From NCBI GenBank assembly GCA_029252625.1, contig JAQXBA010000060.1, positions 1-45,179 of the forward strand: a stretch of DNA of 45,179 bases, read 5' to 3'. Shown here piece after piece: positions 9,541-20,862 of the stretch (position 1 is its first letter; each line of letters starts with the position of its first letter). The stretch is from Opitutia bacterium (GTDB lineage: Bacteria; Verrucomicrobiota; Verrucomicrobiia; Opitutales; Coraliomargaritaceae). The notes below the pieces were generated by a model. The model saw only the letters and a program-made list of their open reading frames with translations. It was not told the DNA's origin and did not search any database. Made by a program: the position numbers and the translations under genes.

Positions 9541-10134
9541 ATGGCTTATCCAATCGTAATTCTCGGCTCCGGCCGCGGCTCCAACGCTCAGGCACTGTTA
9601 AAGGCTGAAGCCAACAAGCAACTAGGCGCGGCGAAAATTGCGGCAATCATCAGCGACCACGACGACGCAGGCATCCTCGCCCTCGGGCAAAAGTATCAAG
9701 TGCCGGCGATCTACATTGATCCGAAGCGTAAGGGCGCCCGCCTGAGCGACGAAGCGGAACAAGCCTTCATCGAACGGATCGCATCGTTCTCGCCAAAACT
9801 GATCGTGTTAGCGGGCTTCATGCGAATCATAAACCACCCCTTCATCGAAGCATTCGAAGGGCGCATGATTAACCTGCACCCGAGCCTTTTGCCCAGTTTC
9901 CCGGGGATGAATGGCATTGCCCAAGCATTTGATCACGGTGTAAAGTTGACTGGTTGCACGGTACATTGGGTCACGCCAGCACTCGATGCTGGACCGATCA
10001 TCGACCAAAAAGAGGTTCGTATCGAAGAAAAGGATACACTCGAGCAGCTCGAAAAGAAGGTTCATATCGTCGAGCATCAACTCCTCCCTGATGTCGTCGC
10101 CCGTCTAAGCAAGGGCAAGATTAAGCCGCTTTAA
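9541..10134 (+). CDS. purN: phosphoribosylglycinamide formyltransferase PurN
   Basis: A 197-residue GAR transformylase, third step of de novo purine synthesis, using 10-formyltetrahydrofolate. The N-terminal phosphate loop [15 protein letters not shown], the LAGFMRII segment, the catalytic [10 protein letters not shown] near residue 107 and the [17 protein letters not shown] signature near residue 138 are complete. The gap before it contains only an imperfect inverted repeat. prmA follows after 22 bp, so a purN-prmA transcript is likely. Confidence 0.95.
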   Translation: MAYPIVILGSGRGSNAQALLKAEANKQLGAAKIAAIISDHDDAGILALGQKYQVPAIYIDPKRKGARLSDEAEQAFIERIASFSPKLIVLAGFMRIINHPFIEAFEGRMINLHPSLLPSFPGMNGIAQAFDHGVKLTGCTVHWVTPALDAGPIIDQKEVRIEEKDTLEQLEKKVHIVEHQLLPDVVARLSKGKIKPL

Positions 10135-10156
10135 CCACATTTCAAAATCGATCATT

Positions 10157-11053
10157 ATGAGCACACAATTCGAACTCCGCACCCTCATATCCGAGGAAAT
10201 GGCTGACCTCTTAGACGGCTACTTCTTCGAAATCGAGTCCGCCCACTGGGGTGTCATGCAAAAAGAGATCAACGATCCCTACGAAGTATTCGGCATCTTT
10301 GCCGGCAAGGCAGAAGCGCTTGAGTCTCTCGCTGAGCTACGAATCGAATTTCCAAAGTTGCCCGAAACGTTCACCGAAACAGTGATCGAAGATGCGGATT
10401 GGCAAAATGCTTACAAAGAATTCGTCAAGCCATGGAACGACCGCCAATTACATTGGATACCGCTCTGGGATCGCGACAAGCTCGAAACACCTGCCGAGGC
10501 AGCAATCGTCTACCTCGACGCAGGCATGGCCTTCGGCACTGGTGCCCACGAAACCACACGCCTATGCGCGCGCCGCCTGCAAGACTATCGCGACGCTCAC
10601 ACCAACCGACTCAACACGCTCGAAGTGATCGACGCAGGATGCGGCTCTGGCGTGCTCGCACTCTCAGCGTCCGTGCTCGGCTTTAAGAAGATCCTAGGCT
10701 TCGACTTCGATCCCGAGGCAATCGTCGTTTGCGGCAGCAACGCCGTTGAGAATCCACACATCGCGAAACTCGACTTTGAAGTCGCCGATTTGGAAAAAGG
10801 CCTTAAGGGGCGACAAGCCGACTTACTCCTGGCCAATATCCAAACAGATGTTCTAATCCCACATAGCGATCATGTCGTCCAAGGAGTCAGATCGGGAGGC
10901 ACACTAGCGCTGAGCGGCATCCTCGTCAAAGAGCTCGACCAGGTGAGCGAGCATTATCAAGCCAAGTTTGCCGAGCTCCGTCCAAAAGACATAATCAGTG
11001 TGGATTCCCGCCAAGACGGCGAATGGGGTGATTTACTGTTTGTGTTGTCCTAA
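10157..11053 (+). CDS. prmA: ribosomal protein L11 methyltransferase (PrmA)
   Basis: A 298-residue class I SAM-dependent methyltransferase. The N-terminal substrate-recognition region ends with [11 protein letters not shown]. The linker [13 protein letters not shown] near residue 131 is the PrmA hallmark. SAM motif I is [15 protein letters not shown] near residue 158, and the catalytic-loop equivalent LLLANIQ lies near residue 225. The protein trimethylates L11 in model bacteria; that role is taken from the family. It sits 22 bp behind purN. Confidence 0.92.
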   Translation: MSTQFELRTLISEEMADLLDGYFFEIESAHWGVMQKEINDPYEVFGIFAGKAEALESLAELRIEFPKLPETFTETVIEDADWQNAYKEFVKPWNDRQLHWIPLWDRDKLETPAEAAIVYLDAGMAFGTGAHETTRLCARRLQDYRDAHTNRLNTLEVIDAGCGSGVLALSASVLGFKKILGFDFDPEAIVVCGSNAVENPHIAKLDFEVADLEKGLKGRQADLLLANIQTDVLIPHSDHVVQGVRSGGTLALSGILVKELDQVSEHYQAKFAELRPKDIISVDSRQDGEWGDLLFVLS

Positions 11054-11133
11054 TACAAACAGATCAAGGGCTGTGGATTTCGCGCTATTCGGTGCTTGCG
11101 GTATAAAACAAGACCCCCACATAATCACATTTA

Positions 11134-11964
11134 ATGCAAAGTATTGGCGAACGATTTGAAGAAGCACGCAAACGCAAGGGGATTTCTCTTCGTGAGGCAG
11201 CTGAGGCCACTAAAATCCGCAGCGATTTTTTGGGCAACATCGAGCAGAACAAGTTTAATTTCGATCTTCCAGAGATCTACAAGCGTGGTTTTCTCAAAAA
11301 TTACGCACGCTACCTCAAGCTCGACCCTGAAAATATCCTAACCGACTACAGTGCACATTTACTGAGTAAATCCCGTAGCAATACCAAAGGAGCGGAACTG
11401 TTCGGCAGTATGGATGTCAGAGGGACATCTACTGAAGCAGAGGATAATCAACACGAGGAACCTTCCTACGGCAGGATTTCCGCGAGTACTCCTGCTGCCG
11501 ATACAGAAGAAGACGAGCCGAACTTTGAAGACGAGAGTGATCGAATTTTTTACATTAAAGCGGGCCTAGTTGCCATCGGCACGCTCGCACTGGTCGTGGT
11601 CATCTTCGGCCTTATTAAAGCGATTTTAGGCAGTGGCGACGATTCTGAGATTGTGACCCCGGATTTACGCGATCCTGCTGCAATCACTGAAACCATTGAT
11701 TCGGCTGAGTCGAGTAATCCCGTAAGCATCGAAGAAAGCATTACCCTGATTGCCAGTGGTAATGTCTACGTACTCGTCAAGCAGCGTAACGATAACCTAG
11801 AGCTCTTCCGCAAAACACTCAGTGGTGGCGAAACCATCACTCTCGCAAAGAGTGGACCCATCGACATCTTATTCACCGCAGGTGAAAACCTAGTAATCGT
11901 CAATCCGGCGGGCCAAAAGCTACGCCCCAAAGGCGAAGGCACTGCAAAGATCTCGATCCCGTAA
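11134..11964 (+). CDS. RodZ-like membrane protein with N-terminal helix-turn-helix
   Basis: A 276-residue protein. Residues 4-70 form the RodZ-type HTH (IGERFEEARKRKGISLREAA followed by a conserved R-G-F-L-K-N-Y-A-R-Y-L-x-L-D), an acidic low-complexity linker spans about 80-135, one transmembrane helix covers about 142-165, and the C-terminal part resembles the periplasmic beta-domain DUF4115 (V-L-V-K-Q-R...L-F-R-K-T-L-S-G-G-E). In E. coli RodZ the HTH faces the cytoplasm, binds MreB and supports rod shape. The same architecture here argues for a morphogenesis role, but the sequence is divergent, so the symbol is left empty. Confidence 0.8.
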   Translation: MQSIGERFEEARKRKGISLREAAEATKIRSDFLGNIEQNKFNFDLPEIYKRGFLKNYARYLKLDPENILTDYSAHLLSKSRSNTKGAELFGSMDVRGTSTEAEDNQHEEPSYGRISASTPAADTEEDEPNFEDESDRIFYIKAGLVAIGTLALVVVIFGLIKAILGSGDDSEIVTPDLRDPAAITETIDSAESSNPVSIEESITLIASGNVYVLVKQRNDNLELFRKTLSGGETITLAKSGPIDILFTAGENLVIVNPAGQKLRPKGEGTAKISIP

Positions 11965-12265
11965 GAAATTCTTAACAACGCAATCACTGCAGTGCAAGTT
12001 TACCTGAGCCCTGCGCAATCCATGTGAAGCTGCTATGCTATGCAGTCCTGAGCACTCCGAAAGGCATCGCACAAGCTCAGACGTCAATGGCTGAACTACA
12101 GGTAAACACGCTGGCAGTGGGCCGTGGCTAGAAGAATCGGGCAGTTACGCATTACACTGAAACGCTTCTCGCGCGATACGTTCAAAATAGAATCGTTGAA
12201 TGAATCCGCTCTCTATAAATCACCCTGCGAACTGTTGCTGACTTCATGTCAGGGGGAATATGCCT
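11965..12265. repeat. 301-bp non-coding gap with repeat copy B
   Basis: No convincing gene is seen here. The gap contains GAATGAATCCGCTCTCTA at 12198-12215 and TGACTTCATGTCAGGGG at 12239-12255, the two halves of the family also present at 3794-3850. An open frame runs through on the plus strand, but it has no recognisable protein and continues antisense into the next gene. Confidence 0.45.
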
Positions 12266-12907
12266 TTAGTCTGCACCGCTACCGGACGAGCGTAGCCCAA
12301 CAGGCTTGCCCAACACTTCGCCATACACAAAAGCAGTGCGAGCTGCGACGGGATCGCGTAAGACTGATCGAACCGAGCCTGCAGGAAAGCTCCCACGAGT
12401 TGAACGTGCCCGCTCAACTTGATGCTTAGTTACTGCAGTGGACTGCCCCGCCTGACGCCTGAGAGCTTGAGCGCGCCGCTTAGTCGCTTCGATCTGCTCC
12501 AAGCGAGCCTGCATTTGCTCTTCGTACACATTATCCGACGTATTCCAAGAGAAACGATCATCTACCTCAGGAGTCGGCTCCACGTGCGGTGCGCGCTGAT
12601 GCGTTTCCTTATGCTGCTCGACGACCTGCTTATGTCGCTCTCGATGAGCTGGAACCCGCTCTGGTGGCGACGTAGGAGTAGCCGTCGCCTGTCGGCGCTG
12701 CATGATTTTGCGACGAATTTCTTCCTGAATCTGACGCTGCCGCTGCCGTGCTGTATCATCATCGTCACTATCAACAGGTTCACGCGGCAATGTTGCCGGC
12801 CCTGGCGCATCCTCATCCTTACTCTTAAAGATCTGATTACCAAAGAGGTAGATTGCCCCAAAGATGAGACCACCGACGACTTTTAAAATCTCTTCTAAAC
12901 TTTCCAT
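12266..12907 (-). CDS. hypothetical membrane-anchored, highly charged protein
   Basis: A 213-residue protein of unknown function. The N-terminus (residues 1-27, MESLEEILKVVGGLIFGAIYLFG) is a short amphipathic/hydrophobic anchor. Residues 30-185 are a very polar, Q/R/E-rich, probably coiled-coil or disordered region. The last 35 residues (SVLRDPVAARTAFVYGEVLGKPVGLR) form a compact block that looks like the conserved signature of small hypothetical proteins I associate with Verrucomicrobiota and Planctomycetota. It lies 62 bp downstream of floA on the same strand, so it may belong to the flotillin operon. That linkage is inference. Confidence 0.65.
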   Translation of the reverse strand: MESLEEILKVVGGLIFGAIYLFGNQIFKSKDEDAPGPATLPREPVDSDDDDTARQRQRQIQEEIRRKIMQRRQATATPTSPPERVPAHRERHKQVVEQHKETHQRAPHVEPTPEVDDRFSWNTSDNVYEEQMQARLEQIEATKRRAQALRRQAGQSTAVTKHQVERARSTRGSFPAGSVRSVLRDPVAARTAFVYGEVLGKPVGLRSSGSGAD

Positions 12908-12969
12908 ATAAGCTGTGGATTTGACTGGAGTGAGGCGCCCACGCCGCCCGCCCCACTCATCAAAATACT

Positions 12970-14001
12970 CTATTTTTTCTCGTCCCCTTTGGAGATCGAA
13001 TCGCGCATATCCGTATCAGCTTTGATATTATTCATCTTGTAATAGTCCATAACACCTAGGTTGCCGGAGCGGAAGGCCTCAGCTAATGCGAGTGGCACCT
13101 CTGCCTCAGCTTCGACGACCTTCGCCCGCATATCTTCAACCTTGGCCTTCATTTCCTGCTCCAATGCGACCGCAGCCGCACGACGCATTTCCGCTTTCGC
13201 TTGGGCAACGTTCTTATCGGCTTCCGCTTGAGTCTCTTGTAGTTTCGCACCGATATTTTCACCCACATCGACGTCGGCGATATCGATGGAGAGAATTTCA
13301 AATGCAGTCCCGACGTCGAGGCCGCGCTCCAGTACCACCTTCGAAATACTATCTGGCGACTCCAACACTGACTTATACGAGTCAGCTGAGCCAATTGTAG
13401 TCACAATTCCCTCTCCGACACGGGCAATAATAGTCTCTTCGAGCGCGCTGCCGACATAGTTGTCTAGGTTGGAGCGCACTGTCACGCGCGCGCGCGCCTT
13501 AACTTGAATACCGTCTTTGGCAACACCATCAATCGTTGCCCGCCCGCTGTCTGCTGCCGGGCATTCGATGACCTTAGGATTGATCGAGGTGCGCACCGCC
13601 TCGAGCACGGACTTACCAGTGCCCTTAGTCGCAAGATCGATCGCACATGCGCGCTGCCAGTCGAGACCAATATTGGCTTTATCTGCGGCGATGATCGCTT
13701 GCACTGTTTGAATGACATTACCCTCGGCGAGGTAGTGCGCTTCGAGATCATTCGCGCTGACCTCAATGCCGGCCTTCACCGCAGTGATCCGTGCATCCAC
13801 AATCAACGAAGCGGGCACACGACGTAAGCGCATCGCAATCAAAGTCGGAAAACCGACAGTTGCACCTGACAACTTGGCACGCAGCCAAGTCATAAAGAAG
13901 GTCGCAATAACCAAAACGAGGACGAGAATAAGCAGCGCAAGAATTGCGGCTGCACCGAGTTGCCAGCCAACTAGCGCGAGCGGGAGAAGGAATGTATTCA
14001 T
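12970..14001 (-). CDS. floA: flotillin-like protein FloA (UPF0365 / YqfA family)
   Basis: A 343-residue SPFH-type scaffold of functional membrane microdomains. One hydrophobic N-terminal hairpin/TM segment (residues 12-40) is followed by the SPFH domain: the segment [21 protein letters not shown] and the conserved [16 protein letters not shown] stretch are typical of FloA. A long coiled coil rich in A, E and K (residues 260-310) drives oligomerisation in the family. Its start codon overlaps the 3' end of the small NfeD gene by 4 bp, indicating translational coupling, and NfeD proteins are the known partners of FloA. Confidence 0.93.
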   Translation of the reverse strand: MNTFLLPLALVGWQLGAAAILALLILVLVLVIATFFMTWLRAKLSGATVGFPTLIAMRLRRVPASLIVDARITAVKAGIEVSANDLEAHYLAEGNVIQTVQAIIAADKANIGLDWQRACAIDLATKGTGKSVLEAVRTSINPKVIECPAADSGRATIDGVAKDGIQVKARARVTVRSNLDNYVGSALEETIIARVGEGIVTTIGSADSYKSVLESPDSISKVVLERGLDVGTAFEILSIDIADVDVGENIGAKLQETQAEADKNVAQAKAEMRRAAAVALEQEMKAKVEDMRAKVVEAEAEVPLALAEAFRSGNLGVMDYYKMNNIKADTDMRDSISKGDEKK

Positions 14002-14462
14002 AGTTTTTTAATAATTAGTTTGAAATTGTCTTGGGCCACAACCGCAATCGCCTGATCACGCTCAACATAGCCATCCTGAGAGCAAGCTTCGTAGCTTTTG
14101 CCCTCGACTGCAATCTTTCCAGACGGATTTAAACGAGTTAGCGTCGTGCCTTTCTTGCCGATGACCGAATCTTTAGCAACCGCGGCTCGCGTATGGCCTT
14201 TGATTGAAGACTTTAGGAAAAACTTTTGTCCGAACGAGGTCTTCCCGAGTAATTTGAATTCCACAAATACCAATACTGCCATCAACAGAATCGTGCCAAA
14301 GAAAACCGTACTCCCGCCTATTATTCCATACGTATCGTAGCCTATCCAGGATGCTACCAGCAAGCAGAGGGCCGATAAAACGCCTAGCACACCGCCTGGC
14401 AGTAGCACTTCGAAAAAAACCAAAATCAGCGCAGCTGCAGTAAAACCCAAAATCATACTCAT
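13998..14462 (-). CDS. short NfeD-family membrane protein
   Basis: A 154-residue protein with about three N-terminal membrane helices (residues 3-75) and a C-terminal OB-fold of the NfeD type (residues 85-150; [16 protein letters not shown] is the recognisable block). Short NfeD proteins lack the serine protease domain and accompany flotillins. It overlaps the upstream long NfeD gene and the downstream floA by 4 bp each, so all three are one translationally coupled unit. Confidence 0.85.
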   Translation of the reverse strand: MSMILGFTAAALILVFFEVLLPGGVLGVLSALCLLVASWIGYDTYGIIGGSTVFFGTILLMAVLVFVEFKLLGKTSFGQKFFLKSSIKGHTRAAVAKDSVIGKKGTTLTRLNPSGKIAVEGKSYEACSQDGYVERDQAIAVVAQDNFKLIIKKL

Positions 14463-15943
14463 GTTGCAACCGCCTCCACGGTCAGCTCGAAATCACTATT
14501 GCTGACGACTCGAATACGCGCACCACGCTCAACCATACCGACGGAGCAATGCGCCTCATAGCGCTGCCCCTTAATCTCGACTCGACCGCCGGGATGCAGC
14601 GGCGTGAGCGCGATTCCCTCACTGCCCGCTTTCGGCAGCATCGATTCCCTCGCTTCACGGATCGCCTGTCCGCGGCCGCCCGCGACAGTCTGCAGCACTA
14701 GTTTCCGCTCAATCGAAGAGCCCTTGAATAAGCGCGACACAATCAGCGCGCCAAGCAATGCAATTGAAATACCAAAAATGAGATGCACCAGCGGCTCGGC
14801 AAACATTTCGGGCGCAAGCACTATGCCGCCGTCCTCAGACCCAGAGGGCCAATAATCGACCATCGTCCACAGTAATGAACCGATCATCAACGCCAATCCA
14901 GATAGAGCAAAGACCACGGTTCCTGGCAAGAACAGCAATTCCACCATCACCAACAATACGCCTAAAACAAAAAAGAACACGGGCTCATTGCCGGCCAGCC
15001 CAGCCACATAGTGGCTAGCAAAGAAGATCCCAAGCAAGATCAAGCCGCCGAGACCAAAGACCCCAAAGCCAGGTGTCTTAAATTCGATGAAGAGCAACAA
15101 CGCACCCAAGCCCATCAAGACTGGCGCGATGGTATTCATCCACTTCGCAATTTCTTCTGAATAACTGATTTCAAAGTCGCGGATCTCGTAATTACCCGTA
15201 CCCAATCGAGCATCAAGCAGATTATCAATCGAATCGTAGATCCCTTCACCCAACAGCTTGCGCGGAGGATCACCATATTCCTTGATTGCTTCAGAAGCCG
15301 TCAGCGTCAGTAATTCCCCCGCTGGTTTGATCACTTCATCGCCAATCTTCAGCTCAAAATCCGCATCAAGCATCGCCCGCACCACGTCGGAACGATACGG
15401 GTAGTCTTCCGTGATCACTCGGATATTGGCACGTAAGTAGCTCTCGATCTTCTGCTTTGCGGTCTCCGCAACATCCTCGCCAGTCCCCTGAATCACTGCC
15501 GAAGCACCGATTTTACCCCGAGGCGAAAAGTAAATCTCCTGCGTCGCCGCGGCAATAAAAGAGCCCGCAGAGATCGCATCATCATTTACATAGGTTGCGG
15601 TGATGCCGTCGAAACGATCCAACATTTCCATCATTTCTAGAGTAATGTCCACCCGTCCGCCGGGAGTATCCATATCGAGGATCACCATGCCGACATCATT
15701 TACAATCGCGTCCTTCAAGCCACGTCGCAAAATATACAAGTTCGGCGTGCTGATTGCACCCGTGATCGGGATCACATAGACATCGACCGACTCAAGTGGT
15801 GCAGGAATGACTTTGACTGGAGCAGACACAGCCTCGGGGGCCTCGGGGGTCGGCTCAACGACTTCCACTTTTTGAGCAAGTAGAGCACCGAAGGACAAAC
15901 AGAATAACGTAAGGAGTAAAAGCCAGAAACGACGTGTCGTCAT
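14459..15943 (-). CDS. long NfeD-family protein: ClpP-like membrane serine protease
   Basis: About 494 residues. A signal peptide ([20 protein letters not shown]) precedes a periplasmic ClpP-class protease domain, four or more membrane helices in the middle, and a C-terminal OB-fold. Protease motifs are D-T-P-G-G-R-V-D, the nucleophile region [11 protein letters not shown], and the general-base lysine region P-R-G-K-I-G-A, arranged as in the Ser-Lys protease PH1510. An open frame continues upstream to 16027, but the signal peptide supports ATG at 15943 (or 15952). It is the first gene of the NfeD-NfeD-FloA unit, suggesting membrane protein quality control linked to flotillin microdomains. Confidence 0.87.
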   Translation of the reverse strand: MTTRRFWLLLLTLFCLSFGALLAQKVEVVEPTPEAPEAVSAPVKVIPAPLESVDVYVIPITGAISTPNLYILRRGLKDAIVNDVGMVILDMDTPGGRVDITLEMMEMLDRFDGITATYVNDDAISAGSFIAAATQEIYFSPRGKIGASAVIQGTGEDVAETAKQKIESYLRANIRVITEDYPYRSDVVRAMLDADFELKIGDEVIKPAGELLTLTASEAIKEYGDPPRKLLGEGIYDSIDNLLDARLGTGNYEIRDFEISYSEEIAKWMNTIAPVLMGLGALLLFIEFKTPGFGVFGLGGLILLGIFFASHYVAGLAGNEPVFFFVLGVLLVMVELLFLPGTVVFALSGLALMIGSLLWTMVDYWPSGSEDGGIVLAPEMFAEPLVHLIFGISIALLGALIVSRLFKGSSIERKLVLQTVAGGRGQAIREARESMLPKAGSEGIALTPLHPGGRVEIKGQRYEAHCSVGMVERGARIRVVSNSDFELTVEAVAT

Positions 15944-16155
15944 AGAGCACATATAATGAAAACGAATATGAAGAAAGCAAGGATGGACGATTCTTTCTGT
16001 GGATTCAGGGAAAGGAGTGGGGTGCACGCTTGCGCGTCACCTCAGTGCCTAAGCCAATCAACTGGAGCGCTGCTGGGCATCCGCAAGCGGAGCCCCCACG
16101 GATTCTCAAATCTGACGCTAGACAAAACGCAAAATTTTATTCAACTCTAGTCTCA

Positions 16156-17076
16156 ATGGAAACAATCGATTATAACGGCATCACGCTGCATCGCTGGCAC
16201 TGCGGATCTTCGACTTTTCTCGCTCGCCCAGAATTTGGTGCGCGACTAATGAACTGGAACCTCCAAATGGCTGACGGCAGCGTGCGCGATGTCATCCACT
16301 GGCCCGAAGATGCCGACTTCGAGCGCTTTGATAAAGTACGCGGTGGCAACCCAATCCTCTTTCCGTTTTGCGGTCGCAGCTACCACGCGGGCCAGATTGG
16401 CTATTGGTCTGATCCAGTCGGCACAGTTCGGCCGATGCCAATGCATGGATTTTCGCGCAATGGCAAATTCACACTGATCGCTACCAATGAGACTGGCTTC
16501 ACCGCAGAGTTACAACCGACCGAGGCAGACCGCGAGGCCTACCCCTATGACTATCGCTTTACGGTGCGCTACGAATTCAGCGAACTGTCGCTTAAAGTAA
16601 CACTGACACTGGAGAATTTAGATCGCCGTCCAATCCTATGGTCTGCGGGACACCACTTCTACTTTACATTACCGTGGCGCGCCGGAATCACGCGTGGCGA
16701 CTACCAGTTTAAAATCCCTGCCAAAGAGTGCTACACTCACAACGACGACGGGTCACTCGCCCCAGTCAAACTCTTTGCCAAACAAGGCTCTTTCGGTGAG
16801 CCCGAGCACAGCGACCGTATTTTTACGAAATTACACCGCGCAACGACCACTTTCGGCCCAAATAACGGCGACGAGGATATCCAAATCGATATTTTGCAGG
16901 ATACCGAGACCGCATCATCGGAAAATGCGATGGTGATTTGGACTGAATTTAAAGATAGCCCATTTTACTGCGTCGAACCATGGATGGGGCCACCCAATAG
17001 TACCGAACACGGTAAAGGCCTGCACACGGTCGAATCCGGGCAACGTTCAAGCTTTGCGGTCGAAATTACGGTTTAG
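16156..17076 (+). CDS. aldose 1-epimerase family protein
   Basis: About 306 residues, a galactose-mutarotase-like beta-sandwich. The N-terminal [10 protein letters not shown] leads into F-G-A-R-L-M-N-W. The catalytic-histidine segment is [11 protein letters not shown] near residue 165, and the catalytic-glutamate segment C-V-E-P-W-M-G-P-P near residue 278. It probably acts on a hexose or hexose phosphate; specificity is not visible. A longer frame begins at 16030, but the added residues come from a low-quality intergenic sequence, so ATG at 16156 is preferred. It is divergent from the NfeD operon. Confidence 0.85.
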   Translation: METIDYNGITLHRWHCGSSTFLARPEFGARLMNWNLQMADGSVRDVIHWPEDADFERFDKVRGGNPILFPFCGRSYHAGQIGYWSDPVGTVRPMPMHGFSRNGKFTLIATNETGFTAELQPTEADREAYPYDYRFTVRYEFSELSLKVTLTLENLDRRPILWSAGHHFYFTLPWRAGITRGDYQFKIPAKECYTHNDDGSLAPVKLFAKQGSFGEPEHSDRIFTKLHRATTTFGPNNGDEDIQIDILQDTETASSENAMVIWTEFKDSPFYCVEPWMGPPNSTEHGKGLHTVESGQRSSFAVEITV

Positions 17077-17087
17077 GCGATTATTCG

Positions 17088-17125
17088 TAAAGTCAGTCAC
17101 TACGAAATGGTAGAGACTGGCTTTA
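17088..17125. repeat. hairpin repeat, copy C of GACTGACTTTA family, after aldose epimerase
   Basis: Arms TAAAGTCAGTC and GACTGGCTTTA (one T/G mismatch) enclose an inner CTAC/GTAG stem with loop GAAATG, about 15 pairs in all. It starts 12 bp after the stop codon. The reverse complement contains GTAGTGACTGACTTTA, matching GTAACGACTGACTTTA near 3826. It can serve as a transcript end for the epimerase gene as well as being a dispersed repeat. Confidence 0.55.
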
Positions 17126-17298
17126 TGCCACGAATTTAGAGCACGCTTAAGTTCAGCCTCTGAAGCGGAATTGAGGCGTACGCGTACGGCACCGTCAGAG
17201 CCAAAAGATGAGTCAACACGCTCTAATTTAACACTGGATATACGCCAGCGTACCGTCACAATAGCTCGAAAGTTTAAAGTCATTTAGACACATCTGTC

Positions 17299-18648
17299 AT
17301 GAAAATCATCATCGTTGGCGCCGGCGAAGTCGGCCACAATCTTTGCACAACACTGGCTGCCTCTGGGCACGACGTGACCCTCATCGAACGCTCTGCACAA
17401 CGCTGTGAGAAGCTGGATGAAGAGCAGAATGCGCGCATCATTCATGGCAATGGCAGTTCTGCACGCCAATTGATCGAAGTCGATGTGGCGGAGTGCGACG
17501 CCTTTCTCGCGATGACTAGTGATGACCGCACAAACATCATCTCATGCTCTCTCGCCAAAGGGCTGGGGGCTAAAAATACGATCGCACGTATCCATGACGA
17601 GACCTATAGCGATAACTCGGTAATTAACTATCAGCTGCATTTCGGCATCGATCTTCTAGTAAATCCAGAAGCGATCTGCGCCGTAGAACTGGCTAAAGAG
17701 ATTCGTGGTGCGGGTCGCGTGGCTGTAGAAAATTTCGCCCGCGGCCAGATCGAGGTGCAGCAACAGCGTGTCGCTGCAGGTTCTCGCCTGATCGGCAAGC
17801 AACTCAAGGATCTAAAGTTCGACCCTCGCGTGCGGATTGGTTACATTCAACGCAACGGGAAGAGCGAGATAGCTAGCGCAGAGAGCACCATGCAAGTGGA
17901 CGACCTGGTCACGCACTTTGGCCATCCTGAAGCCTTGTTTGCCCTGCGCCAGAAATTCGATCCAAAACACAAAGTCGACCTCTCAAGAGTCGTGCTTTTT
18001 GGGGCTAGCGAGACTGCAATCAATTTGATTCAGTTGCTAACTAATCCACGCTTCAAAATTCGCGTAATCGAGAAAAACCCCGAGACTTGTCGCGCCTTGG
18101 CAGAGCGCTTTCCACACATCACAGTGATCCATGGTGATGCCACCTCGCTACGCCTGCTCGAAGAGGAGCAAATCGGCTGCGCCGACTATTTCGTGGGCTG
18201 CACCAAGGATGATGAGGAAAACATTCTCACCTGCATTCAAGCTTCTAAACTCGGCGCTAAACACGTGCAACTGGTAATCAATAAAGGCGATTATGATGAG
18301 CTACTCGGGATGCTGAAGACGACCCTAGCGATCGAGGTAGTCGTCTCACCGCGCCGCGCCACGGCCGAATTCATGCTCCGCACCTTGTCGACAGAAACCG
18401 TCGCGACCCTCGCCGATTTACCGAGCCAGGGAGTACGCATACTCGAAGTGCGTATCAGTCATTCCAGCTCATGCGTCGGCCGTAGCGTCAAAGACCTGCA
18501 ATTTCCACGCGGTAGCCTACTGGTCGCGCTACAACACAAATTCAAAGCCAAGGTACCCGCAGCAGATGATGTGATTCTTGCCGGTGATCGAGTCGTCGTC
18601 GCCGTCAACCACGAGCACGAAAAAGCACTGCTTGAGCGCCTCGTCTAA
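17299..18648 (+). CDS. trkA: Trk system potassium uptake protein TrkA
   Basis: A 449-residue cytoplasmic regulatory subunit of the Trk K+ channel. There are two RCK (TrkA_N/TrkA_C) modules: the first opens with the dinucleotide-binding [12 protein letters not shown] and E31-type acidic residue (L-I-E-R), while the second opens with [12 protein letters not shown] and probably binds nucleotide less canonically. Each is followed by a TrkA_C domain ([12 protein letters not shown] and [10 protein letters not shown]). The trkH start lies 3 bp after its stop, so the two are co-translated. Confidence 0.95.
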   Translation: MKIIIVGAGEVGHNLCTTLAASGHDVTLIERSAQRCEKLDEEQNARIIHGNGSSARQLIEVDVAECDAFLAMTSDDRTNIISCSLAKGLGAKNTIARIHDETYSDNSVINYQLHFGIDLLVNPEAICAVELAKEIRGAGRVAVENFARGQIEVQQQRVAAGSRLIGKQLKDLKFDPRVRIGYIQRNGKSEIASAESTMQVDDLVTHFGHPEALFALRQKFDPKHKVDLSRVVLFGASETAINLIQLLTNPRFKIRVIEKNPETCRALAERFPHITVIHGDATSLRLLEEEQIGCADYFVGCTKDDEENILTCIQASKLGAKHVQLVINKGDYDELLGMLKTTLAIEVVVSPRRATAEFMLRTLSTETVATLADLPSQGVRILEVRISHSSSCVGRSVKDLQFPRGSLLVALQHKFKAKVPAADDVILAGDRVVVAVNHEHEKALLERLV

Positions 18649-18651
18649 ATT

Positions 18652-20124
18652 GTGAATACTGCAATCATCTACAAGCTGCTAGGCATGGTGCTGCTGGCTC
18701 TGACTGGAGCCTTTGGGCTCTGCATCGTGGCGGGGCTCGCCAACGGCGAGACCTTTGCCGACCAATCCCTGCAAGCCTTTGCTAATTCGATCGGAATGAC
18801 TTTTGCGCTGGCCGCGCTCTTTCTGCTGCTCGGCCGGAAAGGACAAGCCAAGCTCTTTCGGCGTGAGGCACTTTGCGTCATCGGGCTATCATGGATACTC
18901 GCCACCATCGTTGGCGCGATTCCATATCTCCTCATCGTTGAGCACTGCGAGCTATCCGATGCGATCTTTGAGAGTTCATCCGGGCTCACCACCACTGGTG
19001 CAACCGCTTTTCCAAAGTTTTACGAGTTCCCGCATAGTCTGCTGTTTTGGCGCTCACTCAGTCAGTGGGTTGGCGGCTTGGGGGTCGTCGTATTTTTCGT
19101 TGCGATCCTTTCCTCGCTTGGTGCCGGCGCAAAAATCTTGTTTAGTAATGAATCTTCGGGTACTTCGGCAGACTTTGATCACGGCCGCATTCAGAGCGGT
19201 GCGTTCTACCTGATGCTCTATTACTTGGGCCTTTCGATGATCTGCATGATCGCCTACGTGATAGGTGGGATGAATTGGTTCCAGGCGATCAACCACGCCA
19301 TGACCACGATTGCAACCGGTGGTTTTAGCACTGAGCCCGCGAGCATACAGCAGTTTCAAAGTCCGACACTCGAATGGATCTCAATCGTGTTTATGGCGAT
19401 TTCAGGCACAACCTTCGTCTTCGCCATACAGCTGCTTCGGGGGCGCACCAAGGGATTAGCCAAATACAACGAGATCTACTGGTTCTACGTGATACTCCTC
19501 TCGAGCACTGCCCTTCTGACTCTCTACTTGACCGAGCTCACCGGAGAGCTGCCCGACCACAACAGTATTCGCGCCGCAGCCTTCCAAGCCGTTTCCATTA
19601 TGACGACGACTGGCTATTCGACCATGGACTACGACATTTGGCTGCCCTCCGCTAAGATGTTGTTGCTTATTTTGATGTTAATAGGCGGCTGTTCAGGTTC
19701 GACCAGCGGCGGAGTTAAAGTAGTGCGCGTCGTGATCGCATTGCGTGCCGCGGTGCAAAGCGTAACACATTCCTTCCGCCCAAATGTCACTCGGCCAATG
19801 CGGATGGGCGGTCAAACGCTCAGTCAAGGGGCGATTAACAGCGTTATCATTTTTCTGATGTTGATGCTCTTCTTGGTAGTCGCATCGATGCTCTTCATCG
19901 CATCCAATGAGCCAGAACTCACTTTCATGGGCTCATTCTCCGCAGTTCAAGCGACCTTATTTAATATTGGTCCAGGTTTCGACGCCGTCGGGCCGACCCA
20001 GAATTTTCATTTTTTGAGAGATTCCACTAAAGTATTCCTGTCCCTACTGATGATTCTCGGGCGCCTTGAACTCTATGCCGTGCTCGTCCTGTTTTCTCCA
20101 TCGGTGTGGAAACGTTTTTCATAG
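18652..20124 (+). CDS. trkH: Trk potassium uptake channel subunit TrkH
   Basis: A 490-residue inner-membrane K+ channel. The four pore loops with filter-like motifs are all recognisable: [11 protein letters not shown] near residue 110, [10 protein letters not shown] near 220, [11 protein letters not shown] near 323, and [12 protein letters not shown] near 440. The start is a GTG three bases after the trkA stop; no other start keeps the first membrane helix intact. Together with TrkA it forms the gated potassium uptake system. Confidence 0.94.
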   Translation: MNTAIIYKLLGMVLLALTGAFGLCIVAGLANGETFADQSLQAFANSIGMTFALAALFLLLGRKGQAKLFRREALCVIGLSWILATIVGAIPYLLIVEHCELSDAIFESSSGLTTTGATAFPKFYEFPHSLLFWRSLSQWVGGLGVVVFFVAILSSLGAGAKILFSNESSGTSADFDHGRIQSGAFYLMLYYLGLSMICMIAYVIGGMNWFQAINHAMTTIATGGFSTEPASIQQFQSPTLEWISIVFMAISGTTFVFAIQLLRGRTKGLAKYNEIYWFYVILLSSTALLTLYLTELTGELPDHNSIRAAAFQAVSIMTTTGYSTMDYDIWLPSAKMLLLILMLIGGCSGSTSGGVKVVRVVIALRAAVQSVTHSFRPNVTRPMRMGGQTLSQGAINSVIIFLMLMLFLVVASMLFIASNEPELTFMGSFSAVQATLFNIGPGFDAVGPTQNFHFLRDSTKVFLSLLMILGRLELYAVLVLFSPSVWKRFS

Positions 20125-20248
20125 CCGAGGGGCGGCGTGGCTCGCAGTGAACCAGCTCAGTGGCACTGAACAAGAAAAGTTCATCGTGCGAGTAGTTGGT
20201 ACAAGAGGAAGGGCGACTCGGCTGCCTCAGCAGCCACACAGGATCCAT

Positions 20249-20265
20249 GTGGGCGAGTCGCTCAC
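20249..20265. repeat. REP-like palindrome GTGGGCG-AGT-CGCTCAC
   Basis: Arms GTGGGCG/CGCTCAC with loop AGT (one mismatch) lie in the 308-bp gap between trkH and the ferredoxin. This is the same core as at 897-913 and 36581-36593. Apart from this repeat and the terminator at 20382-20407, the gap holds nothing I recognise. Confidence 0.5.
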
Positions 20266-20381
20266 ACGCTTATCGCGGCCAATGGTTCAAACACCTCCAC
20301 CGCGTGGGTTCCTTTCCCTCTCAAATGAAACGGTCTGCCGTTTCAATCGAGGCAATGCCACTCATCGACCACGAACCAAAA

Positions 20382-20407
20382 AAAGCCCGCGATGACTCGC
20401 GGGCTTT
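20382..20407. terminator. bidirectional rho-independent terminator
   Basis: Perfect 10-bp stem AAAGCCCGCG/CGCGGGCTTT with loop ATGACT, with an A run on the left and T-rich arm on the right. It sits between the convergent trkH and ferredoxin genes and can end both transcripts. Confidence 0.85.
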
Positions 20408-20432
20408 AGAAATTCATTCGACTTAAAAAGAA

Positions 20433-20675
<243 letters not shown>

Positions 20676-20862
20676 GCTGGGAAAATTGAGACTTTCGCTT
20701 GCGAGTCAAGCGGGAAGCCAACCGAGACTCATTTGCTTCAAATTAGAAGCTTCGATTGCAATCCGAACAGAAACCCTATTTCTTCTAATACTTGTGCACA
20801 CGGGAACAGGCGGCTTTGAATGCGGTCTAGTGGAGCGCAAAACCTTTTAAGTTTAAATTTCT

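Noticed and set aside
12124..12429. Plus-strand open frame of 101 codons
   Set aside because: It runs through a repeat copy and then antisense into the hypothetical gene at 12266-12907; amino-acid composition is not protein-like.
15944..16155. Alternative upstream starts for the long NfeD gene (16027) and for aldose epimerase (16030)
   Set aside because: The signal peptide of NfeD begins at 15943 and the epimerase homology begins at 16156, so the extensions are most likely untranslated.
17047..17283. Minus-strand open frame of 78 codons between aldose epimerase and trkA
   Set aside because: Its last third is the hairpin repeat at 17088-17125 and it overlaps the epimerase stop; no family features.
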